From the NCBI RefSeq assembly GCF_021184025.1, contig NZ_CP036537.1, positions 3,596,001-3,660,000 on the forward strand: a stretch of 64,000 bases of DNA, given 5' to 3'. The DNA comes from Rhodopseudomonas boonkerdii. Lineage in GTDB: Bacteria > Pseudomonadota > Alphaproteobacteria > Rhizobiales > Xanthobacteraceae. The notes beneath the pieces were generated by a model that saw only the letters and a program-made list of their open reading frames with translations, had not been told where the DNA came from and did not search any database. A program made the position numbers and the translations under genes. Positions 17,054 through 25,584 of the stretch are shown in pieces (position 1 is the stretch's first letter; each line of letters begins with the position of its first letter).

Positions 17054-17073
17054 CGATTATCGTTGGATGATAG
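17054..17073. promoter_or_regulatory. candidate MarR operator between nicX-like and flavin reductase/MarR genes
   Basis: CGATTATC-GTTG-GATGATAG is an 8-4-8 imperfect palindrome (6 of 8 pairs) in an A+T-rich divergent promoter region, 22 bases before the NicX-like start. Size and symmetry suit a MarR dimer. The divergent gene encodes a MarR domain. Binding is inferred. Confidence 0.4.
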
Positions 17074-17172
17074 GCGCGGCCATGTTATATGAAAAGGAAT
17101 ATTTTTAGGATTAAAGGACAGCGCAACGCTGCTTTTCAAGGCATCGGGACGCGCTCCGGAGCGGCGAACTTC

Positions 17173-18168
17173 ATGGCGACAGACAAGCCGGCTCAGAACA
17201 TCCCGACAAACAGCCACTCTGCTGACGCTGCGCAGCCGATCAATCCCGCGACCTTCCGGCAAGCCCTCGGCCAGTTTCCGACCGGTGTCACCGTCGTCAC
17301 CGCACATGCCGGCGATCATCCGGTCGGCATGACCGCGAATTCGTTTTCCTCGGTCTCACTCGATCCGCCGCTGGTGCTGTGGAGCGTGGCCAAGTCGTCG
17401 CCCAGCCACGACCCCTTCGTCGCAGCCGACGCCTTCGCCATCCACTTTCTCGGCGCCGATCATGGTGAGCTGGCGATGCGCTTCGGCCGCCGTGGCTCCG
17501 ACAAATTCGTCGATATCGAGCACCGACCCGGCATCACCGGTGCGCCACTGATCGATGGTCTCGCGCCGATTTTCGAATGCAAGACCTGGGCGCGCTATCC
17601 CGGTGGCGACCATACGATCCTGGTCGGCGAAGTCGTGCGCTTCGTCGAGCACAACCACGATCCGCTGGTGTTTCACTCCGGCCAGCTCCGCCGCATCGAC
17701 AAGGGACAGCGACAAGCGCCCGCACTCGCCAGCGACAGTTTTGTCCGCAACTACCTGCCCTATCTGCTGGCGCGCGCGAGCTTCAACGTCTCCAGCGAAT
17801 TTCATGCACGACTGAAGCAGTGGGATCTGACGGTGCCGGAATGGCGTGTGCTCGCCTGCCTCATCGATGTCGAGGGCCTTTCGGTGGGTGAACTCGCCGC
17901 GATGGCGCTGATGAAGCAGCCGGGGTTGACCAAGACGCTCGATCGCATGGAGCGCGACGAGCTGCTCAAGCGGAAGAGCGTGCCGGACGATCGACGTCGC
18001 GTCACGCTTTACCTCACGGCGAAAGGCCGCGCGCGCGTCAAGCCGGCGTTGAGGGCGGCACTGGAACACGAAGAGGCCGTGCTCAACCGCTTCAGCGACG
18101 ATGAGCGCGCGACCATCAAATATGCACTGGATCTGCTGATCGATAACGACACAAGCGAAGAAGCGTAG
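17173..18168 (+). CDS. flavin reductase - MarR regulator fusion
   Basis: A 331-residue two-domain protein. Residues about 25-180 are a flavin-reductase-like split-barrel domain (FRQALGQFPTGVTVVTA; GMTANSFSSVSLDPPLVLWS; HTILVGEVV). Residues about 190-325 are a MarR winged helix (TVPEWRVLACLIDVEGLSVG; KQPGLTKTLDRMERDELL; DDRRRVTLYLTAKG). ATG 17173 follows GGAG by 11 bases. It is divergent from the NicX-like gene. It could supply FMNH2 to an upstream hydroxylase and also repress the cluster, or the barrel could be a flavin or ligand sensor for the MarR part. Its stop codon lies inside a repeat element. Confidence 0.88.
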   Translation: MATDKPAQNIPTNSHSADAAQPINPATFRQALGQFPTGVTVVTAHAGDHPVGMTANSFSSVSLDPPLVLWSVAKSSPSHDPFVAADAFAIHFLGADHGELAMRFGRRGSDKFVDIEHRPGITGAPLIDGLAPIFECKTWARYPGGDHTILVGEVVRFVEHNHDPLVFHSGQLRRIDKGQRQAPALASDSFVRNYLPYLLARASFNVSSEFHARLKQWDLTVPEWRVLACLIDVEGLSVGELAAMALMKQPGLTKTLDRMERDELLKRKSVPDDRRRVTLYLTAKGRARVKPALRAALEHEEAVLNRFSDDERATIKYALDLLIDNDTSEEA

Positions 18169-18267
18169 GATGGGTAGAGCGCGGGCGCGTAGCGCTGGAG
18201 CGAAACCCATCACCATACACACCAAGCTTGTTGTGATGGGTTTCGCTAGGCTCAACCCATCCTACGC
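18164..18267. repeat. CGTAGGATGGGT inverted repeat element
   Basis: CGTAGGATGGGTAGAGCG at the left is mirrored by AGGCTCAACCCATCCTACG at the right. Inner parts GCGAAACCCATCACCAT and TGTGATGGGTTTCGC form a second nested pair. The left end overlaps the last codons of the flavin reductase/MarR gene and provides its TAG stop. Confidence 0.75.
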
Positions 18268-18277
18268 TCCTGCGAAA

Positions 18278-18301
18278 ATGGCCGGGACAAAACCCGGCCA
18301 T
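18278..18301 (-). terminator. hairpin, probable terminator of the binding-protein gene
   Basis: ATGGCCGGG (18278-18286) and CCCGGCCAT (18293-18301) form a 9-bp stem with a 6-base loop. On the minus strand the stem is followed by TTTTCGC. It could end the transcript of the downstream-facing binding-protein gene. The T-run is short. Confidence 0.45.
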
Positions 18302-18365
18302 CCGTCTTCATCGCACGTGAAGTAAAGATGGATCCCCGGGTCAAGCCCGGGAATGACAAGTAGTG

Positions 18366-19352
18366 TTACTTGATCGGCGCCACCACGCCCGGATTCTTCC
18401 ACGCCGACACGTCCACCTTCTTAGACAACATCCCCGTCTCGACATAGACATCGAGCATCTTCTGGATCGCATCGAAGTTCGGCGCAGCGCCCGGGTCGCG
18501 GGCAAAATCGTTTTCCTTCAGCAGATACGTCTCCAGCACCGGGATCGGCGCCTTCATCACCTCATTGACGACCTTCAGCGTTTCCTCGCGATTGGCGAGT
18601 GCCTTCTGCATACCCAGCGTCAGGTCACGCACATAGGCCTTGGCGAGATCCGGATTCTTGTCGACGAAATCGGCACGGCAGGCTTCGAGGATATGCACGA
18701 TGCCTTCCTGCTGTTGCGACAGCGAGAACAGTTTTCGCGTGCCGCCCTTGGCTTCCATGCGCGCGGCGAAAGGCTGGTTCATCACGGCCGAGTCGACGCG
18801 GCCCGAACGCAGCGCTTCTTCCGAGAGCGCGAAGCCGACCTCAACCAGCTTGATATCCTTCGACGCGTCGAGGCCGGCCTGTTTCAGCAGGATCGCCATC
18901 GGGCCGTAGATGCCCGAACCGAGCGTGTTGATGGAGAGCGTCTTGCCCTTGAGGTCCGCGATCGTCTTGATCGGCGAGTCATCCTTGACCGCCCAGTAGA
19001 CAGAGAAGCTGCCGGGCTTCTCGAACACATGCTGGGCGACCACATAGGCCTTCAGATTGCCGCCCACCACGCCCTGCGCCAGCGCCAGCGGCGACTGCGT
19101 TGCGCAATCCAGCGCGCCGGCCGCAAGCGCTTGGGTCATCGGCGCGGTGCCCTGAAACTGCACCCATTCGATGTTGTACTTTTTGCCAAGATCCGCGAAT
19201 TCCTGCGGGCGCTTCATCATCCAGTATTTGGATTCCTCGGCGGGGATGGTCCAGCCCACCTTGATCGTTTGCTGGGCAAATGCCGCTCCGCTGCTCAGCA
19301 ACGCACCCAACGTCAAAGCCGCAACAACGCCACGCTTAAAAGTCCGCTTCAT
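18366..19352 (-). CDS. ABC transporter substrate-binding protein, SsuA/TauA/NrtA type
   Basis: A 328-residue periplasmic protein with a Sec signal (KRTFKRGVVAALTLGALLSS, cleavage after AFA), then QQTIKVGWTIPAEESKYWMM, GALDCATQSPLALAQGVVGG, IADLKGKTLSINTLGSGIYG and RVDSAVMNQPFA. This pattern is that of aliphatic sulfonate/taurine/nitrate-type binding proteins (NMT1/SBP_bac class). No permease or ATPase is adjacent, so it is an orphan component. The ligand is unknown. AAGGGGA precedes the ATG. Confidence 0.85.
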   Translation of the reverse strand: MKRTFKRGVVAALTLGALLSSGAAFAQQTIKVGWTIPAEESKYWMMKRPQEFADLGKKYNIEWVQFQGTAPMTQALAAGALDCATQSPLALAQGVVGGNLKAYVVAQHVFEKPGSFSVYWAVKDDSPIKTIADLKGKTLSINTLGSGIYGPMAILLKQAGLDASKDIKLVEVGFALSEEALRSGRVDSAVMNQPFAARMEAKGGTRKLFSLSQQQEGIVHILEACRADFVDKNPDLAKAYVRDLTLGMQKALANREETLKVVNEVMKAPIPVLETYLLKENDFARDPGAAPNFDAIQKMLDVYVETGMLSKKVDVSAWKNPGVVAPIK

Positions 19353-19520
19353 CGTGTATCCCCTTGTGATGCCGATCGAGCTTTTCCATCAAATGCAAAA
19401 CTCTTGCCGGAACTCTGCCCTTCACGATTGTTTCATGCTTCAAATGACCGCGCAATACGCCTCGCAAAGGGCTATATTGTCGCGTGAGTGGTGAGGCTTC
19501 CAGCCGGGAACTGATTCAGC

Positions 19521-20894
19521 ATGAGCAACGACTTCTTCTCCGACCTCCTCGCCTCGATCTCCGAGCGTGGCCGCAACCTGTTGCGGCTTGGCCCCGCCTC
19601 GGTCGATCCCAAACAGAATGCGATCGACCTGATCGACCTGTGCGGCGAGTTGCTCTCCGGCCGCGGCGAAGCCTCGGGCACCGCCATCGCGCGCGGCGTG
19701 CTCGATCGCTATCAATCGCTCGACGAAGCCGGCCGCACGATGTTCTTCGAGACGCTGGCGCATAAATACGGCCCCGATCGCGACAAGCTTGAAAAGGCCA
19801 TCGAAGCCTGGCGCGCGAAACCCACCGGCGAAGGCGCCGGCGCGCTGCATGTCGCCTCCGAGCCGCAACGGCAGGAACTGTTCCGCCGGCTCAACCGTGC
19901 GCCCGGCGGCACCAGCGAACTCGTCAAGATGCGCGAGGATCTGCTCGATCTGAAGAACGGCAACAAGGAGCTCAACGCGGTCGACAACGACATCGTTCAT
20001 CTGTTCGCATCGTGGTTCAACAGGGGTTTTCTCGTGCTGCGCAGGATCGACTGGTCGACGCCCGCAAACATCCTCGAAAAGGTCATCAAATACGAGGCGG
20101 TGCACGAAATTCACGACTGGGACGATCTGCGCCGCCGCATCGATCCGGTCGATCGCCGTTGCTATGCCTTCTTCCATCCCGCCTTGGTCGACGAGCCGCT
20201 GATCTTCGTCGAAGTCGCGCTGACGGAAACCATTCCCGGCGCCATCGCACCGCTGCTCGCCAAGGATCGCCAGCCCGTGCCGATCGAGCGCGCGCGCACC
20301 GCCGTGTTCTATTCGATCTCGAACTGCCAGCGCGGCCTCGGCGGCATTTCGTTCGGCAATTTCCTGATCAAGCAGGTGGTCGAGGAGCTGCGCCGCGAGC
20401 TGCCGAAGCTCGACACCTTTGTCACCCTGTCGCCGGTCCCCGGTTTCATGAAGTGGCTGAAGAAGGCGGACGATCTCAACCTGTCGGACGAAGACCGCGC
20501 CCTGGTCGCGATGCTGGACGATCCGCTCTGGGTAAACGATGTCGCGCTGCGCGAGCAACTCAAGCCTGTCATGGAAGGCCTTGCCGCGCATTACTTCCTG
20601 AAGGCGAAGAACGCGCGCGGCGGTCCGGTGGATTCCGTCGCCCGCTTCCATCTCGGCAATGGTGCACGGCTGGAGCGCATCGACTGGCTCGGCGACACCT
20701 CGGCAAAGGGGCTGCGCGAGTCCGCCAGCCTGATGGTGAACTATCTGTATCGTCTCGACGATATCGAGAAGAACCACGAAGCCTATGCCGACCACTACGA
20801 GATCGCGGCATCCGGCGCGGTGAAGAAACTGCTGAAAACCGAAGGCGGCGGATTGAAGCTGCTGGATAGCATGCGGTTTTCAAGGGCGGAGTGA
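19521..20894 (+). CDS. malonyl-CoA decarboxylase
   Basis: A 457-residue protein of the MCD family. The N-terminal helical domain (1-150) is followed by the acyltransferase-like catalytic domain: EAVHEIHDWDDLRRRI, RRCYAFFHPALVDEPLIFVE, VFYSISNCQRGLGGISFGNF, LSPVPGFMKWL and VARFHLGNGARLERIDW. The last contains the His of the catalytic pair in the family. It converts malonyl-CoA to acetyl-CoA and CO2, used in malonate catabolism or to control malonyl-CoA. No matB or matC neighbour is seen. It is divergent from the binding-protein gene across 168 bp. Confidence 0.94.
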   Translation: MSNDFFSDLLASISERGRNLLRLGPASVDPKQNAIDLIDLCGELLSGRGEASGTAIARGVLDRYQSLDEAGRTMFFETLAHKYGPDRDKLEKAIEAWRAKPTGEGAGALHVASEPQRQELFRRLNRAPGGTSELVKMREDLLDLKNGNKELNAVDNDIVHLFASWFNRGFLVLRRIDWSTPANILEKVIKYEAVHEIHDWDDLRRRIDPVDRRCYAFFHPALVDEPLIFVEVALTETIPGAIAPLLAKDRQPVPIERARTAVFYSISNCQRGLGGISFGNFLIKQVVEELRRELPKLDTFVTLSPVPGFMKWLKKADDLNLSDEDRALVAMLDDPLWVNDVALREQLKPVMEGLAAHYFLKAKNARGGPVDSVARFHLGNGARLERIDWLGDTSAKGLRESASLMVNYLYRLDDIEKNHEAYADHYEIAASGAVKKLLKTEGGGLKLLDSMRFSRAE

Positions 20895-20960
20895 TCGCCC
20901 TTGACCTCTCCCCGTTTGCGGCAGAGCTATCGCATACGGAGGAGGATAGTGTTCGGTCTG

Positions 20961-21072
20961 CATGGTTCGAGACGCCCGCTTCGCGGGCTCCTCACCATGA
21001 GGGTCTTCTATGGCGCCATACTCCTTCCTCATCCTGAGGAGCGGCCGCTTTCGGCCGCGTCTCGAAGGATGG
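20961..21072. repeat. paired palindromic element (CCTCACCATGAGGG / CCTCATCCTGAGGAG)
   Basis: The order is reversed relative to the 11462 copy: CATGGTTCGAGACG with GGGCTCCTCACCATGAGGG, then CCTCATCCTGAGGAGCGGCC with GGCCGCGTCTCGAAGGATGG. It lies between the convergent ends of the malonyl-CoA decarboxylase and EipB genes. Confidence 0.8.
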
Positions 21073-21126
21073 CCACGAGCTGCTTCGGCGACCAAGTGGA
21101 ACCGCCGGCCGCAACCGGAGAAGGAA

Positions 21127-21999
21127 TTACTTACAAGCCTTGGTCTCTTTCACCATCAGCTTGCTCATCGCGCCCGCGATGACGAAATCGTTGTAGTCCA
21201 GCGCCAGCGCGCGGGACACGCCGTTCTCGTAGAGTTCGAACGACATGGCATAGACCGGTGTCTGCTCGCCGCCATCGCTCGCCTTTGCAGATTTGTCATA
21301 GTAGCTCACCGTCACCGGCCAGCGCACCAGCGCCTTCATCTTGTCGTCGCTTGTCGACGGATCGGGTTGCGCGACCTTGCGATCGCCCGGGATCGCCTGC
21401 CCGATCACCGTCAGGGTGCTGTAGACCTTCTCGCCAGTGTCGGAGCCGTCGAACACGTTAAGTTCGAGAACCGACTTGCCCTCTTTCGCAGCGGCGATAA
21501 TGCGATGGATCTGTTCGGTCGGAAATACGATGTCACCATCGAGCTTGATGGTTTTCTTCGCCGGCAGCGTCAGCTTGACATTGATATGATCGCCTTCGCG
21601 CTCGGCGATGCCGTCGATCTTGTTGGGATCGCCGTCGTTCATCTGGGTGTCGATCTTGAAGCGATAGCTCTTGCCGTCGCCGGACTCCCAGCTGGTGGAG
21701 CGCAGATCGCTCAGCGTCGTCTTGTCCTCGCCGCTGTTGAGCTCCGAGACCTGACGGAAATCGGAGGAATAGCCCTCGCAGCTGCTGCCGGTGAAGCTGT
21801 ACAGGATGCGGCCGGTGGCGGCGTTCACATTGGCATTGCCGCGCGATTTGCTGAGCTTCAGTTCATACAGCGCCTGATGCGCAAGGAACGGCACCGTCGA
21901 TCCCGGCGCCGCTGCATGGCTTGCGGGCGCCAGCAATGCAGCGGCGCTGAGCGCCAAAGCGGCAGCCGAGGAACGCAAGAGCGGGGCGGAGCGGCGCAT
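21127..21999 (-). CDS. eipB: cell envelope integrity protein EipB (DUF1849)
   Basis: A 290-residue exported protein with a signal peptide ending ASHAAA. The body fits the EipB/DUF1849 beta-spiral family: HQALYELKLSKSRGN, GRILYSFTGSSCEGYSSDFR, FPTEQIHRIIAAAKEG, SDTGEKVYSTLTVIG and ALDYNDFVIAGAMSKL. Only two Cys occur in the mature part, in SSCEGY and at the extreme C-terminus (ACK), as for the conserved disulfide of Brucella EipB. EipB supports envelope integrity in the periplasm together with the TPR protein TtpA, which is not in this window. Confidence 0.9.
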   Translation of the reverse strand: MRRSAPLLRSSAAALALSAAALLAPASHAAAPGSTVPFLAHQALYELKLSKSRGNANVNAATGRILYSFTGSSCEGYSSDFRQVSELNSGEDKTTLSDLRSTSWESGDGKSYRFKIDTQMNDGDPNKIDGIAEREGDHINVKLTLPAKKTIKLDGDIVFPTEQIHRIIAAAKEGKSVLELNVFDGSDTGEKVYSTLTVIGQAIPGDRKVAQPDPSTSDDKMKALVRWPVTVSYYDKSAKASDGGEQTPVYAMSFELYENGVSRALALDYNDFVIAGAMSKLMVKETKACK

Positions 22000-22256
22000 G
22001 GATTCGTCCCTTGTGTTGAAACCATCACAATAGAGAGCGCCCTATTGCGCCGCAACTGGGGCCGTCTGCGGCACGTCCGGCCACGACCCGCGGAATGCCA
22101 TATTTCGCAAGGATTGTGGCGGAAGCCGGATCAGGGGATGCGCGTTAGCCGTCGTCCGAACGTCACTTGCATGGGCGGACACGATGGGGGAAACAGACTT
22201 GCCTGTCCGCCGGCAACGCCGTTCAGGCTCAACATCGAACTTTGGGGATTTTTTGC

Positions 22257-22724
22257 ATGCCAGGTGCAGTCGAGCAGAAACTCGCGGAATTGGGTGTCAC
22301 CCTTCATGAACCGGTCAGCCCGGTAGCCAATTACGTGGGCTTCGTGCGCACCGGCAATCTGCTGTTCGTCTCCGGCCAGATCTGCCTCGGCGCCGATGGC
22401 AAGCTGATCGCCAAGGGTAAGCTCGGCGCCAATGTCAGCCTCGAGGATGGCGTCGCCGCCGCCCGCGGCTGCGCCATCAACATTCTCGCCCAGGTCAAGG
22501 CCGCCCTCGGCGATCTCGACAAGGTCGCCCGTGTGGTGCGTCTCGGCGGCTTCGTGAATTCGACGCCCGACTTCGTCGATGCACCGAAGATCATCAACGG
22601 CGCCTCGGACCTGATGGTCGCCGCGTTCGGCGACAAGGGTCGTCACTCCCGCGCCGCTGTCGGCGTCGCCTCGCTGCCGGCCGATTGCGCCGTCGAGGTC
22701 GATGCGGTGTTCGAAGTCGCCTGA
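22257..22724 (+). CDS. RidA/YjgF family protein
   Basis: A 155-residue RidA-superfamily protein of the longer subgroup: VANYVGFVRTGNLLFVSGQI, AARGCAINILAQVKAALGDL, VVRLGGFVNSTPDFVDAPKI and HSRAAVGVASLPADCAVEVD. The Arg and Glu positions used by RidA deaminases (SRAAVGVASLP, VEVDAVFE) are partly kept. Such proteins hydrolyse reactive enamine/imine intermediates, but subgroup members vary. ATG 22257 follows GGGGA. It forms a probable operon with the GDPD gene 15 bases downstream. Confidence 0.9.
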   Translation: MPGAVEQKLAELGVTLHEPVSPVANYVGFVRTGNLLFVSGQICLGADGKLIAKGKLGANVSLEDGVAAARGCAINILAQVKAALGDLDKVARVVRLGGFVNSTPDFVDAPKIINGASDLMVAAFGDKGRHSRAAVGVASLPADCAVEVDAVFEVA

Positions 22725-22739
22725 TTCAGGACACTCGCG

Positions 22740-23486
22740 ATGCGCGCACCCGACTGGCTGATCGCCCGCCCGGTCGCGCATCGCGGCCTGCACGACCGCG
22801 CCCGCGGCATCGTCGAGAACATGCCCGGCGCCATGAACGCGGCCATCGCGGGCAATTTTTCCATCGAAGTGGACATCCAGCTCACCGCCGATGGCGAGGC
22901 GATGGTCCATCACGATGACGAGCTCGGCCGCCTGACCGAAGGCTCTGGCCCCCTCCTCGCCAAGACCGCCGCCGAACTGAAGGCCGTCGCCTTCAAGGAT
23001 ACGCCCGAGCGCATGATGTCGCTCGGCGATCTCCTCGCGCTGGTGGATGGCCGTGTCGGCCTCGTCATTGAGGTCAAGAGCCACTTTGACCGCGACCGTC
23101 GACTGGTCCGCCGCGCCACCGAATTGCTCCGCGCCTATCGCGGCCCGGCGGCCATGATGTCGTTCGATCCCGATCAGGTGCTCGCCATGCGCGAGATCGC
23201 GCCGCAGGTCCCGCGCGGCATCACCGCCCAGCGCACTTATAACGACGGCGAATGGCTGACGCTGACACAGGCCCAGCGTGACGGCATGCTGCATCTCCGC
23301 CACGCGTTCCGCACCCGACCGCATTTCGTCTCCTACTGGGTCAAGCAGCTCCCCGCCCCGGCTCCCTGGATCGCTCGCAACATTTTTGGCTGCGCACTTA
23401 TCACCTGGACCGTGCGCACGCCGGAGCAGCGCGCGATCACGGAGCGATGGGCCGACCAGATGACGTTCGAGGGTTTTGTCCCTTAA
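22740..23486 (+). CDS. glycerophosphodiester phosphodiesterase family protein
   Basis: A 248-residue TIM-barrel GDPD protein: VAHRGLHD with the catalytic His near residue 14, EVDIQLTADGEAMVHHDDEL with metal ligands and the second His, VGLVIEVKSHFD and ITWTVRTPEQRA near the end. No signal peptide is evident, so it is likely cytosolic. It hydrolyses glycerophosphodiesters to glycerol-3-phosphate and an alcohol. It overlaps nothing and follows ridA closely. Confidence 0.92.
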   Translation: MRAPDWLIARPVAHRGLHDRARGIVENMPGAMNAAIAGNFSIEVDIQLTADGEAMVHHDDELGRLTEGSGPLLAKTAAELKAVAFKDTPERMMSLGDLLALVDGRVGLVIEVKSHFDRDRRLVRRATELLRAYRGPAAMMSFDPDQVLAMREIAPQVPRGITAQRTYNDGEWLTLTQAQRDGMLHLRHAFRTRPHFVSYWVKQLPAPAPWIARNIFGCALITWTVRTPEQRAITERWADQMTFEGFVP

Positions 23487-23515
23487 CCCAAAAGGACAAC
23501 CATCCCCACACGCTC

Positions 23516-23625
23516 CCCTCATGGTGAGGAGCGCGCCCTTGCGCGCGTCTCGAACCATGACTGGCTTGGCTCCGGAGTCTCGCAGCCATCCTTCGAGACG
23601 GCGCTTCGCGCCTCCTCAGGATGAG
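23516..23625. repeat. paired palindromic element
   Basis: CCCTCATGGTGAGGAGCGCG with GCGCGTCTCGAACCATGA, a short spacer, then CCATCCTTCGAGACGGCGC with GCGCCTCCTCAGGATGAGGG. It sits between the GDPD and FemAB-like genes. It is the same family as the copies at 25464 and 30981. Confidence 0.8.
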
Positions 23626-23725
23626 GGCGGAGTAGCTCGGCTTCGGGTCTTGAAGTGCGACACGAAGTGCCCACTTGAAACGCGAGGTCGCCGCGCTGAT
23701 CGCACATGACCGGTTCAAGTGATTG

Positions 23726-24973
23726 ATGACGTCATCGGATATTACCCTCGAAGCAGTCGGATCGATCAGCCAGGTGCCGCAAGCGGAATGGGACGCCTGC
23801 GCGACCGGGCGCGCCGTTGCGGGGCAGACTCTGGCGGGCGATCTGGCTGACCTCGACACGCTCTCAAGCACTGTCAACTCAAGTTCAACGTCGCCTTATA
23901 ACCCATTCGTTTCCCACGCTTTTCTAAGCGCCGTTGAGAAATCGAATTCAGCCTGCGCGCGCACCGGCTGGGGGCCGCGGCACCTGCTCGCCAGGCAGGA
24001 CGGTGCCATTGTCGGCATCGTACCGTGCTATCTGAAATCGCATTCCCAAGGCGAATATGTCTTCGACCGCGGCTGGGCCGACGCCTATGAGCGCGCCGGC
24101 GGCGACTATTATCCGAAGTTGCAGGTCTCGGTGCCCTTCACCCCGGCCACCGGCCCCCGCCTCCTGATCCGCGACGGCGTGGACGCCGGACGCGTCAGCG
24201 AGGCACTGGCCGGCGGCCTCGTCGGGCTTTGCGAGGCCACCGATGCCTCATCGGTGCATGTGACCTTCGCCCGCGAGGACGAATGGAAGTTTCTCGCCGA
24301 GCGCGGCTTTCTCCAGCGCACCGACCAGCAGTTTCACTTCCACAATCCCGGCTACGGGAGTTTCGACGACTTCCTCGCCACGCTGAACTCCCGCCACCGC
24401 AAGGCCATCAAACGCGAGCGCCGCGATGCCGTCGCCGCCGGGATCACCATCGAAACACTGACAGGGGCCGACATCACCGAGGAGGCCTGGGACGCCTTCT
24501 TCGATTTCTACATGGAGACGGGCTCGCGTAAATGGGGCCGCCCCTATCTCACCCGCGAATTCTACGCCCTGATCGGCGAGACCATGGCGGATGACGTGGC
24601 GCTGATCATGGCGAAGCGCAACGGCCGCTTCATCGCCGGCGCCATCAATTTCATCGGATCAAGCACGCTGTTCGGCCGCCACTGGGGCGCCATCGAACAC
24701 CATCCGTTCCTGCATTTCGAGGTCTGCTATTATCAGGCCATCGACTTTGCGATCCGCCGCAGGCTCAGGACGGTGGAGGCCGGCGCCCAGGGCGAGCACA
24801 AGATCGCCCGCGGTTATCTCCCCCAGACCACCTATTCCGCCCATTACATCAGGGATCGCGGGTTTCGCGCCGCGGTGGCGGATTATCTCAAGCGCGAACG
24901 CGCTTATGTCGCCGAGGCCGGCCGCGAACTGGCCGAGCTCGGCCCGTTCCGCAGGGGCGATCCGGCCGCTTGA
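23726..24973 (+). CDS. FemAB/GNAT-like N-acyltransferase, COG3146 family
   Basis: A 415-residue protein of the peptidogalycan-biosynthesis/DUF482 family. Features are YNPFVSHAFLSAVEKS, RHLLARQDGAIVGIVPCYLK, YVFDRGWADAYERAGGDYYPKL-type segments, NSRHRKAIKRERRDA near 220, and the C-terminal acyltransferase half with HFEVCYYQAIDFAI and GAQGEHKIARGYLP. The fold is predicted to be a duplicated GNAT like FemX. The substrate is unknown; transfer of an acyl or aminoacyl group to a small molecule or envelope precursor is possible. ATG 23726 follows an in-frame TTG at 23723; the ribosome-binding site is weak. Confidence 0.85.
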   Translation: MTSSDITLEAVGSISQVPQAEWDACATGRAVAGQTLAGDLADLDTLSSTVNSSSTSPYNPFVSHAFLSAVEKSNSACARTGWGPRHLLARQDGAIVGIVPCYLKSHSQGEYVFDRGWADAYERAGGDYYPKLQVSVPFTPATGPRLLIRDGVDAGRVSEALAGGLVGLCEATDASSVHVTFAREDEWKFLAERGFLQRTDQQFHFHNPGYGSFDDFLATLNSRHRKAIKRERRDAVAAGITIETLTGADITEEAWDAFFDFYMETGSRKWGRPYLTREFYALIGETMADDVALIMAKRNGRFIAGAINFIGSSTLFGRHWGAIEHHPFLHFEVCYYQAIDFAIRRRLRTVEAGAQGEHKIARGYLPQTTYSAHYIRDRGFRAAVADYLKRERAYVAEAGRELAELGPFRRGDPAA

Positions 24974-25023
24974 CCGCAGCGGCGGCTGCGGCGACATTCC
25001 CGGCGCAATGTCGGGAGGATTCC

Positions 25024-25455
25024 ATGGTCGCGTATGACAACAACAATATCTTCGCCAAGATTCTGCGCGGCGAGCTGCCCTGTGTGAAAGTCTACGAGAA
25101 CGATCACGTTCTCGCCTTCCTCGACATCATGCCGCGCTCGCCCGGCCATACGCTGGTGATCCCCAAGGCTGCTGCGCGAAACATCTTCGACATCCTGCCG
25201 GAGGACTACGCCCATGTGGTCCGCGCCGCGCAGAAGATCGCCATCGCGGCGAAGCAGGCTTTCAATGCCGACGGCATGACCGTCGCGCAATATTCGGAGA
25301 CAGCCGGCGGCCAGGTGGTGTTTCACCTGCACATGCACGTGATGCCGCGCTTCGAGGGCACGGCCCTGCTGCCGGCAGCAAGCGTCAAGGAAGACCCGAA
25401 GGTGCTGGAAGAGAATGCCGCGAAGCTCATCGCCGCGTTGAAGGCGCTGGGATAA
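25024..25455 (+). CDS. HIT family hydrolase
   Basis: A 143-residue histidine-triad protein. The triad HLHMHVMPR is at about residues 101-109, with IFAKILRGELPCVKVYEND and AFLDIMPRSPGHTLVIPK upstream, typical of the Hint/HinT-like branch. It hydrolyses nucleotide phosphoramidates or related adenylated compounds. ATG 25024 is preferred because GGGAGGA lies 5-11 bases before it. The gene follows the FemAB-like gene by 50 bases and may share its transcript. Confidence 0.93.
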   Translation: MVAYDNNNIFAKILRGELPCVKVYENDHVLAFLDIMPRSPGHTLVIPKAAARNIFDILPEDYAHVVRAAQKIAIAAKQAFNADGMTVAQYSETAGGQVVFHLHMHVMPRFEGTALLPAASVKEDPKVLEENAAKLIAALKALG

Positions 25456-25463
25456 CACGCCGC

Positions 25464-25575
25464 CCCTCATGGTGAGGAGCGCGCTTTGCGCGCGTCTCGA
25501 ACCATGAGCCGACTTGGCTCGGAGCCCGTCGCCATCCTTCGAGACGCGGCCTACGGCCGCTCCTCAGGATGAGGG
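25464..25575. repeat. paired palindromic element
   Basis: CCCTCATGGTGAGGAGCGCG with GCGCGTCTCGAACCATGAG, then GCCATCCTTCGAGACGCGGC with GCCGCTCCTCAGGATGAGGG. It lies between the convergent HIT and trmO genes, only about 10 bases from each stop. Confidence 0.8.
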
Positions 25576-25584
25576 CGGAGGTTG

